In this document: positions 53,284 through 61,491 of the stretch, piece by piece | How positions within the stretch are numbered: position 1 is the first letter of the stretch | Layout of the letters: each line of letters starts with the position of its first letter | DNA from: Lachnospiraceae bacterium | Lineage (GTDB): Bacteria; Bacteroidota; Bacteroidia; Bacteroidales; Muribaculaceae | DNA length: 64,000 bases | Reading direction: 5' to 3' | Assembly: GCA_023663655.1 (NCBI GenBank) | Contig: JAMPGZ010000001.1 | Location: 97,671 to 161,670 of the forward strand | Position numbers and translations under genes: made by a program | Notes under the pieces: model-generated | Seen by the model: the letters and a program-made list of their open reading frames with translations, nothing else | Databases searched by the model: none | Told to the model about the DNA's origin: nothing

Positions 53284-56166
53284 ATGCAAAGCAAAGGTAC
53301 TACCGGAAGTGTAATCTCCGGTGTGATAGCAATCTTCTTGGTGCTCGTGTGTCTGTTTTACCTCTCGTTTAGCTGGGTAACAAGCCGTTACGAGAAGAAA
53401 GCAGAGTCTTACGCATTGGTTGTCGCTAATGGCGATGCCAATTCCGACGCTTACCAGAAGGCTTACAAAAGTTACATCGATTCAATCGGTAAAGAGGAAG
53501 TTTATCCCGTATTTGGCTACACCTTCAACCAGGTGCAGAAAATGGGTGTGGGTCTCGGACTTGACCTAAAGGGAGGTATGAACGTGATTCTTCAGGTGTC
53601 GGTTCCCGACATTTTGCGTTCTATGGCTAATGCCGAAGACAATAAGACTTTCAACCGTGTTATCGCCGCAACTGACTCGGTAGTGAAGAAAACCAAGACA
53701 AGCGACTACGTTGCCGCTTTCTTCAAAGAATATCAGCGCATCGACCCGACCGCCGACATGGCTGTGGTGTTCAAGAACATCGCCAAGCGCGGTGAGGACC
53801 GCACTCAGGTTGAGGCTCAGGTGAAGCAGGAGGTAAAGGACCGTGTGTCAAGCTCTACCAACGTGCTCCGCAACCGTATCGACCAGTTTGGCGTTGTGGC
53901 TCCGAATATCCAGGAACTTGAAAAGGATGGTCAGATCCTTCTCGAACTTCCGGGTGTGAAAGAGCATGACCGTGTGCGTGAGCTTCTCAAGGCTTCGGCT
54001 AACCTGGAATTCTACGAAGTGTACACTCTTGATGAAATCCAGTCACAGTTGATGGCTCTTGAAACTGCCCTCCGTGGCGACTCAGCCGGTGTGGCAAAGA
54101 CATTCTTCGGATATTTCGACGGCAGCGGCTATCAGGGCAGCCCGGTAATCGGTATGGCTACTCAGCGTCACCGCGAAGTCATCGACTCAATCCTCGGCAC
54201 TGCCACAGCAGCCCGCATCCTTCCGTCCAACCTCAAATTGCGTTGGGAAGTGAAGCCTCAGGAGGTGCAGTACACCGACACTGCCACCAACGCTTTGCGC
54301 AAGGCTGAGCTCTACACATTGATCGCTCTTAAATCAAATAACGGCAAACCCGCTCTTGCAGGTGACGTTGTGGTATCGGCAACAAGCGACTTCGACAACA
54401 TGCAAGGTAACTATGTGTCGATGGACATGAACAGCGAGGGTGCCAAGGCATGGGCTCGCGTGACTCAGAACAACCTCGGCAAGCCGGTGGCAATCGTGCT
54501 TGACGAACACGTATATTCTTATCCGCGCATCAACAGCGTGATCGAGGGTGGACGTTCGCAGATCACCGGTAACTTCTCGGTAGAGGATGCCAAGGACCTT
54601 GCCAACGTGCTCAAGTCAGGTAAGATGGCGGCTAAGGTCGACATCGTGAGCGACACCGTGATCGGTCCGTCGCTTGGTAAGCAGGCTATCCATGACGGAT
54701 TCCTGTCGTTTGTCATCGCTCTCGTGCTTCTCATGATCTTCATGATGGCTGTCTACGGTTTCATCCCGGGTCTTATCGCCAACATGGGTCTTGTGTGCAA
54801 CCTCTTCTTCACTATGGGTATTCTCGCATCGTTCCAGGCAGTGCTTACCCTTTCGGGTATCGCCGGTATCGTGCTTGCCCTCGGTATGGCGGTTGACGCC
54901 AACGTGCTCATCTTCGAGCGTACCAAGGAAGAGCTTCGTGCAGGAAAGAACATCCATCAGGCTATCGCCGACGGTTACAGCAACGCTTTCTCTGCGATCT
55001 TCGACTCTAACTTGACTTCAATCATCACAGCAGTCATCCTGCTTCTTTACGGCACCGGACCTATCAAGGGATTTGCCACCACGCTTATCATCGGTATCGT
55101 TTGCTCGTTCTTCACCGCAGTGTTCTTGACACGTCTTGTGTTCATCGCATTCGGAAAGACCAAACCGTTCCTCAATCTTACCTTCACCACCAAGCTTGCC
55201 GGACACATGTTCCAGAATGCCAAGTTTGACTTCTTGAGCAAGCGTAAGGTGTCGTTTGGTGTATGCGGAATCTTCGCGTTGATTGTTGTCGTTTCATTGT
55301 TTGCCCGCGGTATGAATCAGGGTATCGACTTCTCGGGAGGTCGCAACTACATCGTTCAATTCGATCATCCGGTGAAGACTGCCGAACTTCAGAGCAAGCT
55401 CGCTCCGAGCTTCCCCAACTCATCACTTTCAGTGATTACCATCGACAATGACACCAAGGTGCGTATCTCTACCAACTATAAGATTGAAGAGGAGACCGAC
55501 GGCGTTGATGCCGAGATCACCAAGATTCTTTACGAAGGATTGAGCTCGGAACTCGGCGGAATGTCGCTTGAAGACTTCTCTACCACCAATGAGAATGTGG
55601 GTATCCAGAGCTCGCAGAAGGTAGGTCCTACCATCGCAGCCGACATGAAGAAGGACGCATATATTGCAGTCATCCTTTCATTGATCGCGATGTTCCTTTA
55701 CATCCTTCTCCGTTTCCACAATGTGGCATTCTCAGTGGGCGCTCTTGCCGCTGTAGCGTTTACCGCATTCACCATCATCGGTTTCTACTCGCTGTTCTGG
55801 GGCGTGCTTCCGTTCTCAATGGAGATCGACCAGTCGTTTATCGCGGCTATCTTGACCGTGATCGGTTACCAGATCAACGATACCGTGGTTGTGTTTGACC
55901 GTGTGCGTGAGAACATCGGACTTAACCCCAAGATGAACTTCTACAACACTGTCAACCAGTCAATCAACAGCACATTGGGACGTACCATCATGACTTCGGC
56001 TTCTACATTGCTCGTGTTGCTCTGTATCTTCATCCTCGGTGGTGAATCAATCCGCAGCTTCACATTCGCAATGCTCTTCGGTGTCATCACCGGTACTCTC
56101 GCAACTATCTTTGTTGCAGCTCCGGTTGCTTACCTTACCGACAAGCGCCGTGCAGCCAAGAAATAA
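53284..56166 (+). CDS. secDF: fused protein translocase subunit SecDF
   Basis: This 960-residue protein joins SecD and SecF, which pull preproteins across the inner membrane with the proton gradient. The N-terminal membrane segment is followed by GLGLDLKGGMNVILQV, a periplasmic P1 domain, and RND-type helices with the D-E-rich motif in MAVDANVLIFERTKEELRAG. The SecF half starts near residue 650 (GIDFSGGRNYIVQFDHPVKT), repeats the pattern (YQINDTVVVFDRVRENIG), and the C-terminus is basic. Fusion is common in Bacteroidetes. A strong terminator follows. Confidence 0.95.
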   Translation: MQSKGTTGSVISGVIAIFLVLVCLFYLSFSWVTSRYEKKAESYALVVANGDANSDAYQKAYKSYIDSIGKEEVYPVFGYTFNQVQKMGVGLGLDLKGGMNVILQVSVPDILRSMANAEDNKTFNRVIAATDSVVKKTKTSDYVAAFFKEYQRIDPTADMAVVFKNIAKRGEDRTQVEAQVKQEVKDRVSSSTNVLRNRIDQFGVVAPNIQELEKDGQILLELPGVKEHDRVRELLKASANLEFYEVYTLDEIQSQLMALETALRGDSAGVAKTFFGYFDGSGYQGSPVIGMATQRHREVIDSILGTATAARILPSNLKLRWEVKPQEVQYTDTATNALRKAELYTLIALKSNNGKPALAGDVVVSATSDFDNMQGNYVSMDMNSEGAKAWARVTQNNLGKPVAIVLDEHVYSYPRINSVIEGGRSQITGNFSVEDAKDLANVLKSGKMAAKVDIVSDTVIGPSLGKQAIHDGFLSFVIALVLLMIFMMAVYGFIPGLIANMGLVCNLFFTMGILASFQAVLTLSGIAGIVLALGMAVDANVLIFERTKEELRAGKNIHQAIADGYSNAFSAIFDSNLTSIITAVILLLYGTGPIKGFATTLIIGIVCSFFTAVFLTRLVFIAFGKTKPFLNLTFTTKLAGHMFQNAKFDFLSKRKVSFGVCGIFALIVVVSLFARGMNQGIDFSGGRNYIVQFDHPVKTAELQSKLAPSFPNSSLSVITIDNDTKVRISTNYKIEEETDGVDAEITKILYEGLSSELGGMSLEDFSTTNENVGIQSSQKVGPTIAADMKKDAYIAVILSLIAMFLYILLRFHNVAFSVGALAAVAFTAFTIIGFYSLFWGVLPFSMEIDQSFIAAILTVIGYQINDTVVVFDRVRENIGLNPKMNFYNTVNQSINSTLGRTIMTSASTLLVLLCIFILGGESIRSFTFAMLFGVITGTLATIFVAAPVAYLTDKRRAAKK

Positions 56167-56187
56167 TAAAACATCTATATATCGAGT

Positions 56188-56225
56188 GAATAGGGTCGCC
56201 ATGCAGGTGACCCTATTCCGTTTTA
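56188..56225 (+). terminator. intrinsic terminator of secDF
   Basis: GAATAGGGTC pairs with GACCCTATTC, followed by CGTTTTA. Confidence 0.75.
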
Positions 56226-56236
56226 TTAGGGCATTG

Positions 56237-56267
56237 TTTGAAAATTGGGCGATTCTAAGTATCTTTG
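56237..56267 (+). promoter_or_regulatory. rlmN promoter: TTTG, 19-base spacer, TATCTTTG
   Basis: TTTG at 56237-56240 and TATCTTTG at 56260-56267 have ideal spacing. The box ends four bases before the ATG at 56272, implying a leaderless mRNA and ruling out the upstream in-frame TTG as the start. Confidence 0.75.
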
Positions 56268-56271
56268 TGGC

Positions 56272-57309
56272 ATGGAAGAAAAGGAAAAGACCCCGCTTGT
56301 GGGGATGACGCTTGATGATTTTGCCACTGTGGCTGAGGAGTGCCGTTTGCCGCGATTTGCCGCGAAGCAGATTGCTGATTGGATTTATGTGAAACGTGTG
56401 GATTCGATCGATGCGATGACCAACTTGTCGATAAAGGGACGTGAGCAGCTTAAATCGCGTTACCGCATAGGGCTTGTCGCACCCAAGGAGTCGGCTCGCT
56501 CTAAGGACGGCACTGTGAAATATCTGTTTGACGGACGAGGCGGGCGTGACATCGAGGCGGTGTATATACCTGACCGCGACCGAGCCACTCTGTGCGTGTC
56601 GTCGCAAGCCGGCTGCCGCATGGGTTGCCGCTTCTGCATGACTGGACGGCAAGGCTTCCATGGCAATCTCGACGCTTACGATATTCTCAATCAGATTCTC
56701 GCTATACCGGAGAGCCTGTCGCTCACCAACATCGTGTTCATGGGCATGGGAGAGCCGATGGATAATCTTCCTGCCGTGTTGAAAGCGATAGAGATTCTTA
56801 CCGCTCCGTGGGGGCTTGCGTGGAGCCCCAAGCGCATCACCGTTTCATCCATCGGCAAGCTCGATTCTCTCAAAGAGCTTCTTGACAAGACCAAAGTCCA
56901 TGTGGCGATCAGCGTGCACTCGCCTGTCGCCGCTCAGCGCGAGTCGTTGATGCCGGTCGAGAAGGCTTATCCGCTGAAAAGCGTGATAGAGCTGCTTCGC
57001 GGTTATGATTTCTCCAAGCAGCGCCGTCTGTCGGTGGAATATATAATGTGGCGTGGCGTGAACGACAATCTCCGCTCGGCACAGTCGCTCGCCCGCCTGC
57101 TCAAAGGGCTTGACTGTCGCGTGAACCTCATACGCTTCCATGCCATCCCCGACACGCCGCTTGAAACTGCCGACGATGGCACCATGGTGGCGTTCCGCGA
57201 CCGCCTGAACGAGCTCGGAATCACAGCCACCATCAGGACTTCGCGCGGCGAGGACATAGCTGCGGCGTGCGGTATGCTTGCCGGTAAAAACAATGAAGCC
57301 GCTCTATGA
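56272..57309 (+). CDS. rlmN: 23S rRNA (adenine-C2)-methyltransferase RlmN
   Basis: This 345-residue radical SAM enzyme methylates A2503 of 23S rRNA and A37 of some tRNAs. CRMGCRFCMTGRQGF is the CxxxCxxC iron-sulfur motif, SLTNIVFMGMGEPMDNLPAV is the SAM-binding GxGE region, and TSRGEDIAAACGML near the C-terminus holds the methyl-carrying cysteine. Start is ATG at 56272, set by the promoter. The recF start overlaps its stop by four bases (ATGA). Confidence 0.95.
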   Translation: MEEKEKTPLVGMTLDDFATVAEECRLPRFAAKQIADWIYVKRVDSIDAMTNLSIKGREQLKSRYRIGLVAPKESARSKDGTVKYLFDGRGGRDIEAVYIPDRDRATLCVSSQAGCRMGCRFCMTGRQGFHGNLDAYDILNQILAIPESLSLTNIVFMGMGEPMDNLPAVLKAIEILTAPWGLAWSPKRITVSSIGKLDSLKELLDKTKVHVAISVHSPVAAQRESLMPVEKAYPLKSVIELLRGYDFSKQRRLSVEYIMWRGVNDNLRSAQSLARLLKGLDCRVNLIRFHAIPDTPLETADDGTMVAFRDRLNELGITATIRTSRGEDIAAACGMLAGKNNEAAL

Positions 57310-58412
57310 AGATAAATCACATAAAAATCTGCAACTTCAAGAATATCGCGGATGCCGATCTTGACTTTTCACCCAAGGTCAACTGCTTTCTCGGCAATAA
57401 CGGCATGGGGAAGAGCAACCTTCTCGACTCCATCTACTACATGAGCTTTTGCAAAAGTTTCTCGGGAATGACCGACACGATGCTCATAAAGCGCGATGAG
57501 GAGTTTTCTATGATCGACGCCACCTACAGCCGGCGAGGAGTGGAGGAGCATCTGCAGTTTGGCATAACACGCGGACACCGCAAGAGCCTCAAACGCGGAG
57601 GGAAGAGCTATCAGCGGCTGTCGCAGCACATAGGCGCGTTTCCGCTCGTGCTGTCGTCGCCCCACGACATCGACCTGATAAGGGGTGCCGGCGAGGAGCG
57701 CCGTCGTTGGCTTGACATGATAATCTCGCAAGCCGATCCGGTGTATCTTGATGAACTGATACGATACAGCCGTTGCCTGGAACAGCGCAACAAACTGCTT
57801 CGCGATCATGTGGCTGATGTGTCACTTTACATCGCGTTGGAGATACAGATGGACCGTGCTGCCGCTTATATCACTTCGTGCCGTGAGCGGTATGTGAAGG
57901 AGATTGCCGGAATCTTCAACCGCTATTATGCCGACATAGCCGGTGACGGCGAGTCGGTGACGCTCGCTTACCGCCGTGGTGCCGACGAGCCTGAAATGCC
58001 GCTCATGGAGCTGTTTGAGCGGAATCGTCGTCGCGACGAGCTGATAGGGCACACGACCGTGGGGCCGCACCGCGACGACATAGAGATGCTTATCGACGGT
58101 ATGCCCATGAGGCGCGTTGCCTCGCAGGGTCAGTGCAAAACGTATGTCATCACGCTTCGTCTCGCCCAGTATGAGTTTCTGCGAGGCATAAGCGGCATGA
58201 TGCCCCTGTTGCTTCTTGACGACATCTTCGACAAGCTCGACGCGTCGAGGGTGGAGAAGATCATGGAGATAGTGACCCACGATGATTTCGGACAGATATT
58301 TGTCACCGATACCAACCGTCTGCACCTTGATGAGATAATGCGTCGCACCCGTGGCGACTACCGTATGTGGTTTGTGGAATCAGGACGGTTGACCGCAATA
58401 GAGGAGTCATGA
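57306..58412 (+). CDS. recF: DNA replication and repair protein RecF
   Basis: This 368-residue SMC-like ATPase loads RecA at gaps and helps stalled forks. FKNIADADLDFSPKVNCFL then GNNGMGKSNLLDSIYYMSF is Walker A; SQGQCKTYVITLRLAQYEFL is the signature; PLLLLDDIFDKLDASRVEKI is Walker B and D-loop. The ABC-type ends are complete. It is coupled to rlmN and to the DUF721 gene by ATGA overlaps. recF next to a DUF721 gene is a common bacterial arrangement. Confidence 0.95.
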   Translation: MKINHIKICNFKNIADADLDFSPKVNCFLGNNGMGKSNLLDSIYYMSFCKSFSGMTDTMLIKRDEEFSMIDATYSRRGVEEHLQFGITRGHRKSLKRGGKSYQRLSQHIGAFPLVLSSPHDIDLIRGAGEERRRWLDMIISQADPVYLDELIRYSRCLEQRNKLLRDHVADVSLYIALEIQMDRAAAYITSCRERYVKEIAGIFNRYYADIAGDGESVTLAYRRGADEPEMPLMELFERNRRRDELIGHTTVGPHRDDIEMLIDGMPMRRVASQGQCKTYVITLRLAQYEFLRGISGMMPLLLLDDIFDKLDASRVEKIMEIVTHDDFGQIFVTDTNRLHLDEIMRRTRGDYRMWFVESGRLTAIEES

Positions 58413-58699
58413 AGAGGACCGAACCGAAACTGCTTGGCGACATCATCCGCGAGAGCCTTCAACGCGACGGAATCGAGACGCGTTTCGATGAACAACGTGC
58501 GGCATATATGTGGGGCGACATAGTGGGTCCCGGTGTGAACCGCTACACCACGCGCCGCTACATAGAGCGCGGTGTGCTCCATGTGTTTCTTTCTTCGGCG
58601 GCGCTTAAACAGGAGCTCACTTTCATGCGGCAGTCGATAATAAAAGCGCTTAATGAAGCTGTTGGCAGCGGTGTTGTGAAGGATATAGTGCTGCATTGA
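58409..58699 (+). CDS. DUF721 (DciA-like) protein
   Basis: This 96-residue protein (ATG at 58409, sharing ATGA with the recF stop) matches DUF721, small basic proteins that include DciA, the replicative helicase operator of many bacteria lacking DnaC. Its core is MWGDIVGPGVNRYTTRRYIE, then GVLHVFLSSAALKQELTFMR and the C-terminal IKALNEAVGSGVV. It fits the recF neighbourhood. Direct DciA function is inference. Confidence 0.8.
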   Translation: MKRTEPKLLGDIIRESLQRDGIETRFDEQRAAYMWGDIVGPGVNRYTTRRYIERGVLHVFLSSAALKQELTFMRQSIIKALNEAVGSGVVKDIVLH

Positions 58700-58797
58700 T
58701 ACTAAATTCCTTTACTTTTCCTATAAATATACTTAATTTTTTAGTCGGATACGCACATTTGTGTAACATAGTGCAATTATATCCGATTTTTTTTGCA

Positions 58798-58805
58798 TAT
58801 CTTTG
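58798..58805 (+). promoter_or_regulatory. -7 box (TATCTTTG) of the DUF5117 metalloprotease gene
   Basis: Exact TAnnTTTG match, with a leader of about 70 bases to the ATG at 58882. Confidence 0.55.
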
Positions 58806-58881
58806 CGAAATGGAACAGTGTGTTCCGATTTGCTATCAGGAGCAAATTAGTAATTTGTGTATAACTGCTTAAATTTGACCA

Positions 58882-61485
58882 ATGAAGTGTAATATTATCA
58901 CTTTCTTGCCGATTGCTATGATTTTGGTGTCTTCACTTGTGGCTCCAAGTGAATTGTCGGCAAAGAAAAAGAAGGCTGCTCTTCCCAAGATAGAGCTTAA
59001 GGGCGCCGCGAAGGATAGTGCTGATTTCCACAAAAATCTCGGCGAGTGCAAGGCGTATAAAGGGATGTTCAACGCCTACGTCGACAAAAAGGGTAAACTG
59101 ACGTTTGAAATTCCCGACAGCGCGTTTAACCACACTTATCTTCTCGTGAACCGCGTCAACAGCCTTTCACGCACTGATGATTATGTTGCCGGTCAGATGG
59201 CTACTTCACCGTTGCTCATCAACTTCACTCATGACGACAACACCGTCTACATGAATCTTATCCCCTCGACCAATATCGTGGAGGATGATGACCCCATCAA
59301 GGCTTCCTACGACCGCAATTTCCTGAATCCGGTGCTCAAGGGCTTCAAGATAGCCCACAAGGAAGCCGGCAAGGTGTTCATCGACGTGACTTCATTCTTT
59401 GCCGGAAACGAGAAGGTGATTTCTCCCATCAAGGATTCCAACCCGCTGTTGAAGATGCTTGGTGGAAAGGATGGAATCAAAGGCACATTCTATGCCGACG
59501 GTTCTTCGGTAACCTCGGTCAAGTCATTCCCTGAAAATGTGGAGATCGAGAGCCGCCTTGCCTATACCACCCCCACAGCTACGCTTCCTTATACAGTGGT
59601 GATGTCACGCTCCATCGTTCGTCTTCCCGACGATCCCATGCCGGTGCGTCTTCATGACAAGCGTGTGGGCTACTTCACTGAGTTGAAGAATCTTTATTCG
59701 TCGAAGCTCGATGGAAACAAGAATTATGAAATCATAAACCGTCACCGTCTTGAACCGCGCGACGAGGACCGCGAGGCTTATTTCGCAGGAAAACTCGTGG
59801 AGCCTAAAAAGAAGATAGTGTTCTATGTCGACTCGGCATTCCCCGAAAAATGGCGCGGAGCCGTGAAGGAGGGTATCGAATACTGGAACACCGCTTTTGA
59901 AGCTGCCGGATTCAAAAATGCAATCGAGGCTCGCGATTATCCGAAGAATGACCCCGATTTCGATCCTGACGACATCCGCTATTCATGTGTGCGCTATTGT
60001 GTGACCCCTACCGCCAACGCGATGGGTCCCTCCTATACCGATCCCCGCACCGGCGAGATTCTTGGCGCCGACGTGATATGGTATCACAACATTCTTCGCC
60101 TCGTTCACAACTGGCGTTTCGCGCAGACTGCCGCCGTGGATCCCCGTGTGCGCACCCAGGTGTTTGCCGATTCAGTGATGTATGAGTCGCTCACATACGT
60201 TGCCGCCCATGAGATAGGCCACTGTCTCGGACTCATGCACAACATGGGCGCATCCCATGCTTTCACTCTTGACAATCTCCGCGACCCGGCGTTCACCCAG
60301 AAGCACGGCACCACGCCGAGTATCATGGACTATGCCCGCAACAACTACGTGGCTCAGCCCGGCGACCTTGAACGTGGTGTGCGTCTCACTCCGCCTCCGG
60401 TGGGTGTCTATGACATCTATGCCATCAACTGGGGTTACCGTCTAATTCCGGGTGTTAAGACTCCTGATGATGAGAAAGCCACCCTCGACCGCTGGATACG
60501 CGAGAAGGCGGGTGACAAGATGTATGAATTCGGCGCCCAGCAGTTCATGGGGCTTGTCGATCCCACCGACCAGACAGAGGACCTCGGTAACGACCATGTA
60601 GCCGCAGGTGACATGGCTATCTCCAATATGAAGATAATCATGGACAATTTCGAGGACTGGGCAGGCGACAAGGGAGAGACCTACGAATCTCTCGAAGAGA
60701 CCTACAAGGCTCTCGTAAGCCAGTACCTGCGTCATGTGGGACACGTCTATCCCTACATAGGCGGTGTCGAGTTCAAGGAGATACGTCAGGGTATGAACGA
60801 CGGCAACGCCCGCAACTTCATCCCCAAGGATAAGCAGAAAAAGGCTATGAACTGGCTTCTTGACCAGGCTCGCACTTGCGACTGGCTCGCACCCAAGGAC
60901 CTCCTCGCCAAGTGGGAAGAGCCCTACGAATGGAAAACCAAGATGCAACGCAACATTGTGGCTTGCCTTTATTTCGCCACCAATCTCCAGCGTATCAAGG
61001 AGAGCGGCGAGGTTGACCCCAAGAACAATTATAAGCTCGACGATTATATCAACGATGCTTTCCGTGGCATTTTCGATGCTACCTACAAGGGTAAGGCTCT
61101 GAACGCCACCGAACGCAATCTTCAGGCTATGGCTATCGACGTTTACACACTTTACTCCGGATTGCAGCCCAAGGAATCGAAGAGCAGCAAGGCGGTGTCG
61201 ATCATGGATGAATTTGCCATGACAATCGCCGACAACACCATGCCCGCCCTTCCATGTAGCGTGACCCCCACGGCTTACGCCGACGACGATCACCGCTCAT
61301 TCTTCCGCATCCTCATGGCTCAGCCGTCGCTCCCCGCTATCGAGCTTCGCCCATTGATGGCTGCGCAGCTTCGCAAGGTGCTCGCGCTCTACAAGTCAAA
61401 GCGCGCCACCACTGCCGATGCCACCACACGTGACTTCTACGACTATCAGATTCACGTGATCAATAAGACACTTACCAATAAATAA
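58882..61485 (+). CDS. secreted zinc-dependent metalloprotease (DUF5117/DUF5118 type)
   Basis: This 867-residue protein starts with a signal-like segment (ILVSSLVAPSELSA) and has the Bacteroidetes DUF5117-type layout: an N-terminal DUF5118-like part (KAYKGMFNAYVDKKGKLTFE), a middle domain with RLPDDPMPVRLHDKRVGYFT, and a metalloprotease domain with HEIGHCLGLMH (His443, Glu444, His447, His453) followed by a Met-turn-like SIMDYARNNYVAQPG. The C-terminal helical part ends KTLTNK. It is followed six bases later by a SusC-like receptor, so peptide or glycoprotein capture is possible. Members are annotated only as zinc-dependent metalloproteases. Confidence 0.85.
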   Translation: MKCNIITFLPIAMILVSSLVAPSELSAKKKKAALPKIELKGAAKDSADFHKNLGECKAYKGMFNAYVDKKGKLTFEIPDSAFNHTYLLVNRVNSLSRTDDYVAGQMATSPLLINFTHDDNTVYMNLIPSTNIVEDDDPIKASYDRNFLNPVLKGFKIAHKEAGKVFIDVTSFFAGNEKVISPIKDSNPLLKMLGGKDGIKGTFYADGSSVTSVKSFPENVEIESRLAYTTPTATLPYTVVMSRSIVRLPDDPMPVRLHDKRVGYFTELKNLYSSKLDGNKNYEIINRHRLEPRDEDREAYFAGKLVEPKKKIVFYVDSAFPEKWRGAVKEGIEYWNTAFEAAGFKNAIEARDYPKNDPDFDPDDIRYSCVRYCVTPTANAMGPSYTDPRTGEILGADVIWYHNILRLVHNWRFAQTAAVDPRVRTQVFADSVMYESLTYVAAHEIGHCLGLMHNMGASHAFTLDNLRDPAFTQKHGTTPSIMDYARNNYVAQPGDLERGVRLTPPPVGVYDIYAINWGYRLIPGVKTPDDEKATLDRWIREKAGDKMYEFGAQQFMGLVDPTDQTEDLGNDHVAAGDMAISNMKIIMDNFEDWAGDKGETYESLEETYKALVSQYLRHVGHVYPYIGGVEFKEIRQGMNDGNARNFIPKDKQKKAMNWLLDQARTCDWLAPKDLLAKWEEPYEWKTKMQRNIVACLYFATNLQRIKESGEVDPKNNYKLDDYINDAFRGIFDATYKGKALNATERNLQAMAIDVYTLYSGLQPKESKSSKAVSIMDEFAMTIADNTMPALPCSVTPTAYADDDHRSFFRILMAQPSLPAIELRPLMAAQLRKVLALYKSKRATTADATTRDFYDYQIHVINKTLTNK

Positions 61486-61491
61486 ACCAAT

